Below are positions 7,821-13,508 of a DNA stretch of 13,508 nt, piece after piece. The stretch comes from Acidobacteriota bacterium (GTDB lineage Bacteria > Acidobacteriota > Blastocatellia > Pyrinomonadales > Pyrinomonadaceae), in NCBI GenBank assembly GCA_013140875.1, contig JABFSB010000056.1, forward strand, positions 1-13,508, given 5' to 3'. The translations under genes were made by a program, and so were the position numbers. The notes beneath the pieces are model-generated. The model made no database searches. It saw only the letters and a program-made list of their open reading frames with translations, and was not told the origin of the DNA. Within the stretch, counting starts at the first letter, position 1. Each line of letters opens with the position of its first letter.

Positions 7821-8591
7821 ATGAAGATCGCAACATGGAACGTCAATTCGCTCAATATCCGCATACCGCATCTTGCCGCCTGGCTTGAAGACAAGGACAT
7901 CGACGTCATTTGTTTTCAGGAGACGAAGACTGTCGACGAGAATTTTCCCGTCCAGGCCCTGAAGGACTTTGGTTACGACGCCGTTTTTATGGGTCAAAAA
8001 TCGTACAACGGCGTAGCGATCATCTCAAAATTTCCGATCGAAGATGTGCAAAAGAACTTCCCCGACGACGAAGACGAATCTCCAAAGCGGATGATCGCGG
8101 CTACAATCAAAGGCGTTCGGATCGTCAACACCTACATTCCTAACGGCACCGACCTCTGGACCGACAAATTTACCTTTAAGCTCGATTGGCTCCAGCGACT
8201 GCGCCGTTTTTTCGACGACAATTGCGACACGAGCAAAGACGTACTGCTTTGCGGTGATTTCAACGTCGCGATGGAAGATATGGACGTTTGGAGCGTGCCC
8301 GCATGGGAAGGCAAGCTGCACTTTACAAAAACCGAACGGGCAGCCATGTATAACGTCAAACAATGGGGATTTGTCGATCTGTTCCGGAAGATGAACGGCG
8401 ACCAACAGGAATTTTCGTGGTGGAACTATCGCGAAGGCGCCTGGCAACGCAACCGCGGCCTTCGTATCGACTATATATGGACTTCACCTTCGCTCGCTGC
8501 CAAGTGTACCGATTGCCATATCGATAAAACGCCGCGAGAGCTCGAAAAACCCAGCGACCACGCACCGGTCGTGGCGGAGTTCAGGCTTTGA
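7821..8591 (+). CDS. xthA: Exonuclease III / AP endonuclease, paralogue 1
   Basis: Exonuclease III cleaves DNA at abasic sites and degrades duplex DNA 3' to 5' in base excision repair. At 256 aa it is full length for the exonuclease-endonuclease-phosphatase fold. The catalytic residues are in place: N7 in MKIATWNVNS, E34 in CFQETK, Y105 in NTYIPNG, D146 and N148 in LLCGDFNVA, D217 in RIDYIW, and D246-H247 in SDHAP. The conserved QKSYNGVAI substrate loop is at 59-67. There is no SD before the ATG; TATAGT at 7765-7770 has no matching -35. A second, clearly related copy lies 0.8 kb downstream, beyond a toxin-antitoxin pair. The gene is separated from the methyltransferase by a terminator-like repeat, so it is probably transcribed on its own. 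Confidence 0.96.
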   Translation: MKIATWNVNSLNIRIPHLAAWLEDKDIDVICFQETKTVDENFPVQALKDFGYDAVFMGQKSYNGVAIISKFPIEDVQKNFPDDEDESPKRMIAATIKGVRIVNTYIPNGTDLWTDKFTFKLDWLQRLRRFFDDNCDTSKDVLLCGDFNVAMEDMDVWSVPAWEGKLHFTKTERAAMYNVKQWGFVDLFRKMNGDQQEFSWWNYREGAWQRNRGLRIDYIWTSPSLAAKCTDCHIDKTPRELEKPSDHAPVVAEFRL

Positions 8592-8636
8592 TTGTTCTTT
8601 CGCCCCGGCGCAATAATTATATGCGAATTGTTTGAA

Positions 8637-8665
8637 TTGACGCCCCCACTGAAACCTCCTATACT
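8637..8665 (+). promoter_or_regulatory. Near-consensus sigma70 promoter of the vapBC-xthA2 operon
   Basis: TTGACG (8637-8642) and TATACT (8660-8665) are separated by exactly 17 bases, with one mismatch to consensus in each box. The predicted transcription start (about 8671-8673) falls at the beginning of the inverted repeat described next. It is the best promoter match in the window. Confidence 0.7.
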
Positions 8666-8668
8666 TTT

Positions 8669-8695
8669 ATTATGGATGCGTTTTGCATCCATAAT
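8669..8695. promoter_or_regulatory. 11-bp perfect inverted repeat, candidate toxin-antitoxin operator
   Basis: ATTATGGATGC (8669-8679) and GCATCCATAAT (8685-8695) are perfect reverse complements around a 5-base spacer (GTTTT). The repeat starts four bases after the -10 box and covers the predicted transcription start. It ends seven bases before the antitoxin ATG at 8702. This is where VapB/FitA-type ribbon-helix-helix antitoxins are known to bind to repress their own operon. Binding is inferred; the symmetry is seen. Confidence 0.68.
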
Positions 8696-8701
8696 GGAAC
8701 C

Positions 8702-9022
8702 ATGGCCACTTTAACGATAAAAAACTTGCCGGACGAGGTTTACGCGGCCCTGTCGAGGAAAGCAAAGCACAATCGCCGGAGTATTAACGGTGAGGCGATT
8801 ATTGGAATAGAAAACTCTCTACAAATCGTAAGGCCAAACAAGGATTTACAATTGGAAAGGATCAATAAGCTACGCGAAAACCTTCCAAAGGAACTTTGGC
8901 TCACTGACGAGATGCTTGCAGAGTCGAGGGCTGACTTAATCCGGCGATCGGCATGGATACATGGCGCGGATAAACCAAAAAAGACCCCACGTCGAAAGAA
9001 GAAGGGAAAAAGTTCCAAATGA
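8702..9022 (+). CDS. vapB: Ribbon-helix-helix antitoxin (VapB/FitA-like)
   Basis: The antitoxin of a type II pair, 106 aa. Residues 1-38 form a FitA-like ribbon-helix-helix DNA-binding domain: MATLTIKNLPDEVYAALSRKA, then RRSINGEAI. This should bind the palindrome upstream. The remainder contains the expected toxin-neutralising segment, with LPKELWLTDEMLAESRADLIRR (61-82), and ends in an unusual Lys/Arg-rich tail (KPKKTPRRKKKGKSSK). An in-frame ATG at 8672 would add ten residues (MDAFCIHNGT), but it lies inside the operator and at the predicted transcription start. Family members begin at MATLTIKNLP, so 8702 is preferred. The stop overlaps the toxin start by four bases (ATGA). Confidence 0.85.
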   Translation: MATLTIKNLPDEVYAALSRKAKHNRRSINGEAIIGIENSLQIVRPNKDLQLERINKLRENLPKELWLTDEMLAESRADLIRRSAWIHGADKPKKTPRRKKKGKSSK

Positions 9023-9426
9023 TCGTTGTCGACGCCAACGTGGTTACGTATTTTGTGCTTAGGAGTGAACAAACGTCACTTGCGGTCGCGGTGGCGGAGA
9101 AAGATCCTTATTGGTGCGCACCGCGGCTTTGGAGATCGGAGTTATTAAACGTCCTGTCGGGATATATTCGAAGGGAAACCCTAACGGCCGCCTCAGCATT
9201 TTCTCTTTTTGAAGCAGCCTCTCTTTTTTTGAAAGATGATGCTCCGGTCGATGAACGACTGATACTGGAGCTTGTCGGCACTTCAAATTGCACTTCTTAC
9301 GATTGTGAATACGTTGCGACTGCTCAGTCCTTAAGGGTGCCCTTAGTGACCGCCGACAAGCAGTTGATTAAGTCTTTCCCGGAGATCGCGGTCTCAATGA
9401 AAGACTTTGTTAGTTTAGAATTGTGA
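9019..9426 (+). CDS. vapC: PIN-domain toxin ribonuclease (VapC-like)
   Basis: PIN-domain toxins are Mg2+-dependent ribonucleases that cut tRNA, rRNA or mRNA when freed from the antitoxin. At 135 aa this one is typical in size. The four acidic active-site residues are all present: D5 in MIVVDANV, E41 in RSELLNVL, D95 in SYDCEYVA and D113 in VTADKQL. It is therefore expected to be active. It overlaps the antitoxin stop by four bases (ATGA), and its own TGA overlaps the GTG start of the second exonuclease III gene (GTGA). This suggests translational coupling across all three genes. The specific RNA target cannot be told from sequence. Confidence 0.9.
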   Translation: MIVVDANVVTYFVLRSEQTSLAVAVAEKDPYWCAPRLWRSELLNVLSGYIRRETLTAASAFSLFEAASLFLKDDAPVDERLILELVGTSNCTSYDCEYVATAQSLRVPLVTADKQLIKSFPEIAVSMKDFVSLEL

Positions 9427-10196
9427 AGATCGCGACCTGGAACATCAATGGGATAACCTCTCGGCTGCAGCACGTGATCGACTGGAGCGCAAGGAACGAT
9501 CCCGATGTTTTATGCTTGCAGGAACTAAAATGCGTCGATGCTAAGTTTCCGCACCAAAAGCTCAAAGCAGCGGGATTTCCTCATATAGAATTTCACGGCG
9601 AAAAATCCTATAACGGCGTAGCTATACTCTCGAAACATCCTATCAACGACCTCCAGAAGAATTTTCCCGGCGACGCAGACGATGCTCCCCGGCGGTTGAT
9701 CGCAGGAACGGTCGAAGGCGTCAGGATCGTTAATGTTTACGCCCCGCACGGCACCAAAATGGCGAGCGACAAGTTCAAGTTTAAGCTCGATTGGCTAGCT
9801 CGTTTGAGAGATCACTTCGATAAGAATTTTGACACTGAGGACGACGTAATACTGTGCGGCGATCTTAACGTTGCACCGCACGAGATGGATGTTTGGAAAC
9901 CGTCATTGTGGAAAGATAAACTCCATTTCTCAAAGCCGGAGCGCGATACTCTGCTAAGTGTAAAACGCTGGGGTTTTGCGGACCTGTTTCGGCAGCTCAA
10001 CGACGATATAAAAGAGTTTTCCTGGTGGAGCAATTTTCACCACGATTTCGAAAAAGACCGCGGCCTTCGCATCGATTTCATTTGGGCTTCGCCACCGATT
10101 GCCGAATCCTGCACCGATTGCTGGATCGACAAAGAGCCGCGTGCTCTCGAAAAGCCCAGCGACCACGCTCCGGTTGTTGCCGTGCTTGATATCTGA
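9423..10196 (+). CDS. xthA: Exonuclease III / AP endonuclease, paralogue 2
   Basis: A second exonuclease III of 257 aa, clearly homologous to paralogue 1 over its full length, with long identical stretches such as KSYNGVAI, LCGD and KPSDHAPVV. Active-site residues are intact: N7 (TWNING), E34 (LQELK), Y106 (NVYAPHG), D147/N149 (CGDLNVA), D218 (RIDFIW) and D247-H248 (SDHAP). So both copies should be competent AP endonucleases. It starts with GTG at 9423, one base before the toxin's TGA (9424-9426). No SD is obvious, so translation probably depends on coupling to the toxin. This ties it to the vapBC promoter unless an internal promoter exists. The paralogues may differ in substrate or in expression under stress; that part is inference. 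Confidence 0.95.
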   Translation: MKIATWNINGITSRLQHVIDWSARNDPDVLCLQELKCVDAKFPHQKLKAAGFPHIEFHGEKSYNGVAILSKHPINDLQKNFPGDADDAPRRLIAGTVEGVRIVNVYAPHGTKMASDKFKFKLDWLARLRDHFDKNFDTEDDVILCGDLNVAPHEMDVWKPSLWKDKLHFSKPERDTLLSVKRWGFADLFRQLNDDIKEFSWWSNFHHDFEKDRGLRIDFIWASPPIAESCTDCWIDKEPRALEKPSDHAPVVAVLDI

Positions 10197-10231
10197 GCCA
10201 ATAGGCGGCCAATCGTCCCGTAAATTTTTCT

Positions 10232-10822
10232 ATGAACGCTTTGCTCTTCGAAAAACATCTGACTGCGGACGAAATTCAGGCAAAGATTGCTTGGGTGCTG
10301 GATTCTCCAACGGACTTCGGAACTCTCGAACTCATCGTCCGTCGCCCGAAAGTGAACAAGCGCGAAGTGGTCGAAACCGGCGAGCTTTGCGTCGAAAACG
10401 GCTTGGTAGGCGACAATTGGCTAATGCGCGGAAGTTCCCGGACCGAGAATGGTTTAGGGCACCCCGAAATGCAGTTGAACGTGATGAATTATCGTTTTGC
10501 CGAGCTGATCGCCGGCGGCCGCGAACGCATTTCGCTTGCGGGGGATCAGTTATTCGCAACCCTGGATCTCAGCCCGAAGAATCTGCCGCCCGGGACGCGG
10601 CTCGCGATCGGTTCTGCTGTAATCGAAGTCACCGCGATCCCGCACTTGGGCTGCAAAAAATTCGTCGAGCGTTTCGGCCTTGAAATGATGAAATTCGCAA
10701 ATTCCGAGTTTGGCCGCAGACATAGTTTACGGGGAATAAATGCTAAGGTCGTGAAGAGCGGCACTATAAAGACCGGCGATCAAATAGGCATAGAGCGCAC
10801 GGGAAGGACCCAAAATACTTAA
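10232..10822 (+). CDS. MOSC domain protein
   Basis: A 196-aa soluble protein with a MOSC domain, the C-terminal domain type of molybdenum cofactor sulfurase, YiiM and mARC. MOSC proteins handle sulfur or bind molybdenum cofactor through a conserved Cys. Here the block LSPKNLPPGTRLAIGSAVIEVTAIPHLGC (113-141) leads to the conserved C141, followed by RGINAKVVKSGTIKTGDQI (167-185), the usual closing motif. The N-terminal 90 residues (LELIVRRPKVNKREVV, GLVGDNWLMRGSS, HPEMQLNVMNYR) are typical of stand-alone MOSC proteins. Substrate unknown. It follows xthA2 by 35 bases, with no SD and no clear promoter, so it may be read from the same transcript. Its TAA stop overlaps the stop of the convergent MreB-like gene within the palindrome TTAA. 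Confidence 0.88.
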   Translation: MNALLFEKHLTADEIQAKIAWVLDSPTDFGTLELIVRRPKVNKREVVETGELCVENGLVGDNWLMRGSSRTENGLGHPEMQLNVMNYRFAELIAGGRERISLAGDQLFATLDLSPKNLPPGTRLAIGSAVIEVTAIPHLGCKKFVERFGLEMMKFANSEFGRRHSLRGINAKVVKSGTIKTGDQIGIERTGRTQNT

Positions 10823-11892
10823 GCCTCGAACGGTATCTCGGCGTTTTGAAGCACGCTTAGCTCATTGCGGGAAACGCGTTCGAGCAGTTTTGGATCGTCG
10901 AACATTTTCAGCAAGCCGTTGACGGTTGCGTAACGGGGTTCATCGGCCACGCTGGCCGGCAGATTTATGTAGTTTCGAAGGTATTTGTCGATCCCGTCGA
11001 GCAAGGCCCCGCCGCCGGTCAGGATGACGCCGCGGTCATAAATGTCGGCAGCTACCTCGGGGCGAAGTTCGGTCAGCGTATCGCGTACCATTTCGGCGAT
11101 CTTCCGCACGATAGCTTCGACTATCGGATATACCTCGCCATTCGTTATCTCGACCGCGGCCGGGCTGCCGGTTTGCACGTCGCGCCCGCGAACTTCTATC
11201 GTTTTTGTGATGTCGTCGGGAAGATAGGCTGACGCAAAAGTGGTTTTTATGAACTCGATGGTTTCCTCGCCCACCTGCAAGCCGCGATGCCGTCGCAAAT
11301 GAGTCGCAAGCACTTCATTTATGGCGTTGCTGCCGTATCGCTCCGAAGTAGATGTAATAACATTGCCCTTGGCGACAATGGCGATGTTCGTTGTGGCCGC
11401 TCCGATATCGATTATTGCCGAAGCCCGTTTATCGGTTGACAGTACACCCGCTCCGAATGCAGCCGCCAGGCCTTCTTCCATCATGAAAACTTTGCCGATG
11501 TGCGACTCTTCAGCGGCGTTCAAAAGTGCACGCTGCTCAACCTGGGTCACGTCCGATACCATGCTCATTACGGCTTGGAGCGACAGGTTCGAACCGCCCG
11601 TACGCGCCTTTTTGACGAAGTGCGCAAGCATCTTCTTGGTCCGCTCGAAATCGCCGACGACTCCGCCGATCAGCGGTGCTCGAACGACGACATCGCGGCC
11701 TTCGCGGCCGGCCATATCACCCGCTTCCTGACCGAATGCAACGATCTCTTCGGTGATCTCATTGATCGCAACCAATGAAGGCTCGTCCAAAACTACACCT
11801 CGACCCTTGACCGCGATGATCGTGCTGGCGGTGCCAAGATCGATCGCCATAGAATCGGTGACCAGCTTTTTAAGGGACGAGATCCTTAACAT
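10819..11892 (-). CDS. mreB: MreB-like actin-family protein (divergent paralogue)
   Basis: A 357-aa protein of the MreB/actin ATPase fold. The phosphate-1 loop IDLGTASTIIAVKG (17-30), DEPS (36-39), TQVEQRALLNAAE (116-128) with the likely catalytic E119, the phosphate-2 loop IDIGAATTNIAIV (161-173), and the adenosine motif VILTGGGALLDGID (289-302) are all present in order. Several positions differ from canonical MreB: phosphate-2 is DIGAATTN, not DIGGGTTE; EEP before the helix is EEG (139-141); the usual Pro before the T.VE motif is missing. These point to a specialised paralogue rather than the main mreB, whose mreC/mreD partners are not adjacent. The N-terminus (MLRISSLKKLV) is short, possibly a membrane-binding helix. 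A good promoter lies just upstream. The C-terminal stop overlaps the convergent MOSC gene. Confidence 0.88.
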   Translation of the reverse strand: MLRISSLKKLVTDSMAIDLGTASTIIAVKGRGVVLDEPSLVAINEITEEIVAFGQEAGDMAGREGRDVVVRAPLIGGVVGDFERTKKMLAHFVKKARTGGSNLSLQAVMSMVSDVTQVEQRALLNAAEESHIGKVFMMEEGLAAAFGAGVLSTDKRASAIIDIGAATTNIAIVAKGNVITSTSERYGSNAINEVLATHLRRHRGLQVGEETIEFIKTTFASAYLPDDITKTIEVRGRDVQTGSPAAVEITNGEVYPIVEAIVRKIAEMVRDTLTELRPEVAADIYDRGVILTGGGALLDGIDKYLRNYINLPASVADEPRYATVNGLLKMFDDPKLLERVSRNELSVLQNAEIPFEA

Positions 11893-11911
11893 AATGTATT
11901 TCTGCCCTAAA

Positions 11912-11941
11912 AGTATATTCCTTTTAAATCGTGCCTGACAA
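11912..11941 (-). promoter_or_regulatory. Sigma70-like promoter of the MreB-like gene
   Basis: On the minus strand TTGTCA (11941-11936) and TATACT (11917-11912) are 18 bases apart. Transcription would start near 11905, leaving a leader of only about 13 bases. It includes AGGG, about 12 bases before the ATG. It lies in the 81-base gap after the cyclase gene and would let the MreB-like gene be expressed independently. Confidence 0.55.
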
Positions 11942-11973
11942 CAACTATTATCGGCGTCAACAACGTCGAATAT

Positions 11974-13508
11974 TCAGCCCCACCTGACCTCAAGAACATT
12001 GACCGGCTGAGTACGGTTTTTAACCGTCAAAGGGTCGCGAACATTGACCGGGATGAGATTACCACTGGCCGCAGCCGTAGCTTCGCTCATCAATATTTGG
12101 CCGCCGGCGGCGTTCGATTCAAGTCGTGAAGCGAGATTAACCGTGTCGCCTATCGCCGTGTATTCGGACCGCTTGTTCGAACCGATATAGCCTATAGTCG
12201 CTTCCCCGGTGTGGAGGCCGATGCCGATCGAGACGTTTACGTAGCCTTCCGCATTCAGCTCGGTGTTCAATTGCGCCAGCCGCTTCTGCATCGTAACCGC
12301 CGCCTTGACCGCGTTCAGGGCATCTTCTTCACCGGCCGTCGGGGCACCGAAGATCGCCATCAGTCCGTCGCCGATATATTTATCAAGCGTTCCGCCATGC
12401 TCGAAGATGATATCCGTCATCACCGAGAAATAGCGATTTAGCAAACCGACCACCTTTTCCGGCTTTTCCTTTTCGGAGAGGGCCGTGAAACCGCGAATGT
12501 CCGCAAACAGCACCGTCACCTGTTGATTGACACCGCCGAGCCGAAACGAATTCGGATTGTCGAGCAACTGCTTCACGACGTATTCCGGCATGAACCGGCT
12601 GTAGTTCGCCCGGGCAACTTCCTCGCGGGCGAGTCGTTTGTGCGCCTTTACAGTTTCGACCGTGACCGCTGTCTGTGCGGCAACGGCACTGATCATCTCA
12701 AGATGGTCGGCTGAAAACGTCGCGAAAGGATCGAGCCGGTCAGCGTAAAGAACTCCGTGAACGTTCGATTCGGTTATCAAGGGCGCACAGATCGTCGATC
12801 TGACGCCCTGCGAAACGATCGAGTCCGAGCCAAGAAACTGATCGTCGGTTTTTGCGTCCTGCGATAAGACCGCCACCTTTTCGCGCATCACCTTCTGCGT
12901 GATCGTGCGGCTGATGGTCAGCTTAGACGTTATCTTGTCGGTCGTCTCGTCACGGGTCCTGACAGCGATCGGGAAAAGGCTGTAATCCAGTATCTTTCCA
13001 TCTACCGTTTCGTCGGCGATCAGGGCAACCACGCGGTCGGCGGGCGTGCCGCGAAAAATAAGATCGGTCGCTTTTTCAAAGATCTCCTTCAAGTCAAAAA
13101 CCGTGCCAATCGACTTGCTCATTTCATAGAGAAGTTCAAGCATTTTTGCTTTTCGCCGGAGGTCTTTTATCTCTTCCGGCGTTGCTACGGCCGATTCGAT
13201 CGAAAGATGAGTTTGCCGACCGATGATCTCATTTGCCGAGATTTGCACTTGCGTATGGCCCAGCGGCTTGTCGTCATAATTGACGCCCTCGGTCACCACC
13301 GCGACGGTCGCTGGATCGTATTCTTCGCCCGAAACGGACCGCTTCAGCACTTCGGGCAGCGGACCGGTCGGTGCGGATGGCTCGGCGGCGGCGTATTCGA
13401 GACGGCTTTCGCCAATGACGATCGCATCTCCCGGTTCGAGCCGTTTTTCCAGCATCGGCGATCCATTGACGAAAACATGATTGACGCTTCGGATCAGGCT
13501 GCCGTTCT
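11974..13508 (-). CDS. FHA-GAF-adenylate cyclase (class III), 5' truncated by window
   Basis: A modular class III nucleotidyl cyclase making cAMP from ATP. The frame is open to the window edge; 510 residues are visible. Counting from the internal Met at 13455, the preceding 17 residues plus residues 1-21 are the end of an FHA domain (HVFVNGSPMLEKRLEPGDAI, phosphothreonine binding). A linker follows, then a GAF domain (about 100-270) and the cyclase domain (about 310-480). Catalytic residues are complete: metal-binding D319 (FADIRGF) and D363 (IGDG), adenine-selecting K359 and T433 (YTAIGD), transition-state N440 and R444 (VNLASR). The Lys/Thr pair marks subclass IIIb, whose known members are bicarbonate-stimulated. 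The protein is probably soluble, since no membrane segment is visible. It lies upstream of the MreB-like gene on the same strand. Confidence 0.93.
   Translation of the reverse strand, partial: NGSLIRSVNHVFVNGSPMLEKRLEPGDAIVIGESRLEYAAAEPSAPTGPLPEVLKRSVSGEEYDPATVAVVTEGVNYDDKPLGHTQVQISANEIIGRQTHLSIESAVATPEEIKDLRRKAKMLELLYEMSKSIGTVFDLKEIFEKATDLIFRGTPADRVVALIADETVDGKILDYSLFPIAVRTRDETTDKITSKLTISRTITQKVMREKVAVLSQDAKTDDQFLGSDSIVSQGVRSTICAPLITESNVHGVLYADRLDPFATFSADHLEMISAVAAQTAVTVETVKAHKRLAREEVARANYSRFMPEYVVKQLLDNPNSFRLGGVNQQVTVLFADIRGFTALSEKEKPEKVVGLLNRYFSVMTDIIFEHGGTLDKYIGDGLMAIFGAPTAGEEDALNAVKAAVTMQKRLAQLNTELNAEGYVNVSIGIGLHTGEATIGYIGSNKRSEYTAIGDTVNLASRLESNAAGGQILMSEATAAASGNLIPVNVRDPLTVKNRTQPVNVLEVRWG

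Noticed and set aside
10099..10683. 194-codon plus-strand frame overlapping xthA2 and the MOSC gene
   Set aside because: Arg/Ser-rich out-of-frame translation of two well-supported genes.

Overview
This is a chromosomal window of moderate GC with mostly housekeeping genes, from a Gram-negative-type bacterium. The ATP synthase stator has paired b'/b subunits, and b begins with a signal-like segment. There is also an MreB-family protein, and several intergenic regions carry palindromic repeats. My best guess is Acidobacteriota, perhaps Blastocatellia. That is inferred from gene style and context only, not from a marker gene.

Layout. (1) 1-630 (+): the C-terminal part of a ThrA-type homoserine dehydrogenase, cut by the window edge. 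(2) 766-1450 (-): a VanZ-like membrane protein preceded by an overlapping 74-aa membrane protein. (3) 1481-5733 (-): an F1Fo ATP synthase operon in the order b', b, delta, alpha, gamma. It ends in a good rho-independent terminator, so beta/epsilon (atpD/atpC) do not follow gamma, and a/c (atpB/atpE) do not precede b'. Large imperfect palindromes fill the delta-alpha and alpha-gamma gaps. (4) 5903-7755 (+): a two-gene unit, a BRO-N/DinD-like 'antirepressor' protein followed six bases later by a beta-class DNA methyltransferase, closed by a 17-bp perfect inverted repeat. (5) 7821-10196 (+): two paralogous exonuclease III genes flanking a VapBC/FitAB-type toxin-antitoxin pair. The toxin stop overlaps the start of the second exonuclease gene. 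A near-consensus promoter with an 11-bp inverted-repeat operator candidate lies upstream of the antitoxin. (6) 10232-10822 (+): a MOSC-domain protein whose stop overlaps that of the convergent next gene. (7) 10819-11892 (-): a divergent MreB-like protein. (8) 11974-13508 (-): an FHA-GAF-class III nucleotidyl cyclase, cut by the window edge.

How the genes fit together. The ATP synthase block supplies the peripheral stalk and part of the F1 head; the remaining subunits must be encoded elsewhere. The stretch 5.9-10.2 kb looks like an accessory island of DNA-acting genes (antirepressor/DinD-like protein, methyltransferase, two AP endonuclease/exonuclease III paralogues, toxin-antitoxin). No restriction endonuclease, integrase or transposase is visible in it. 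The most distinctive feature is the vapB-vapC-xthA2 arrangement with two successive 4-bp overlaps (ATGA, then GTGA), which suggests that a repair nuclease is co-translated with a toxin-antitoxin pair.
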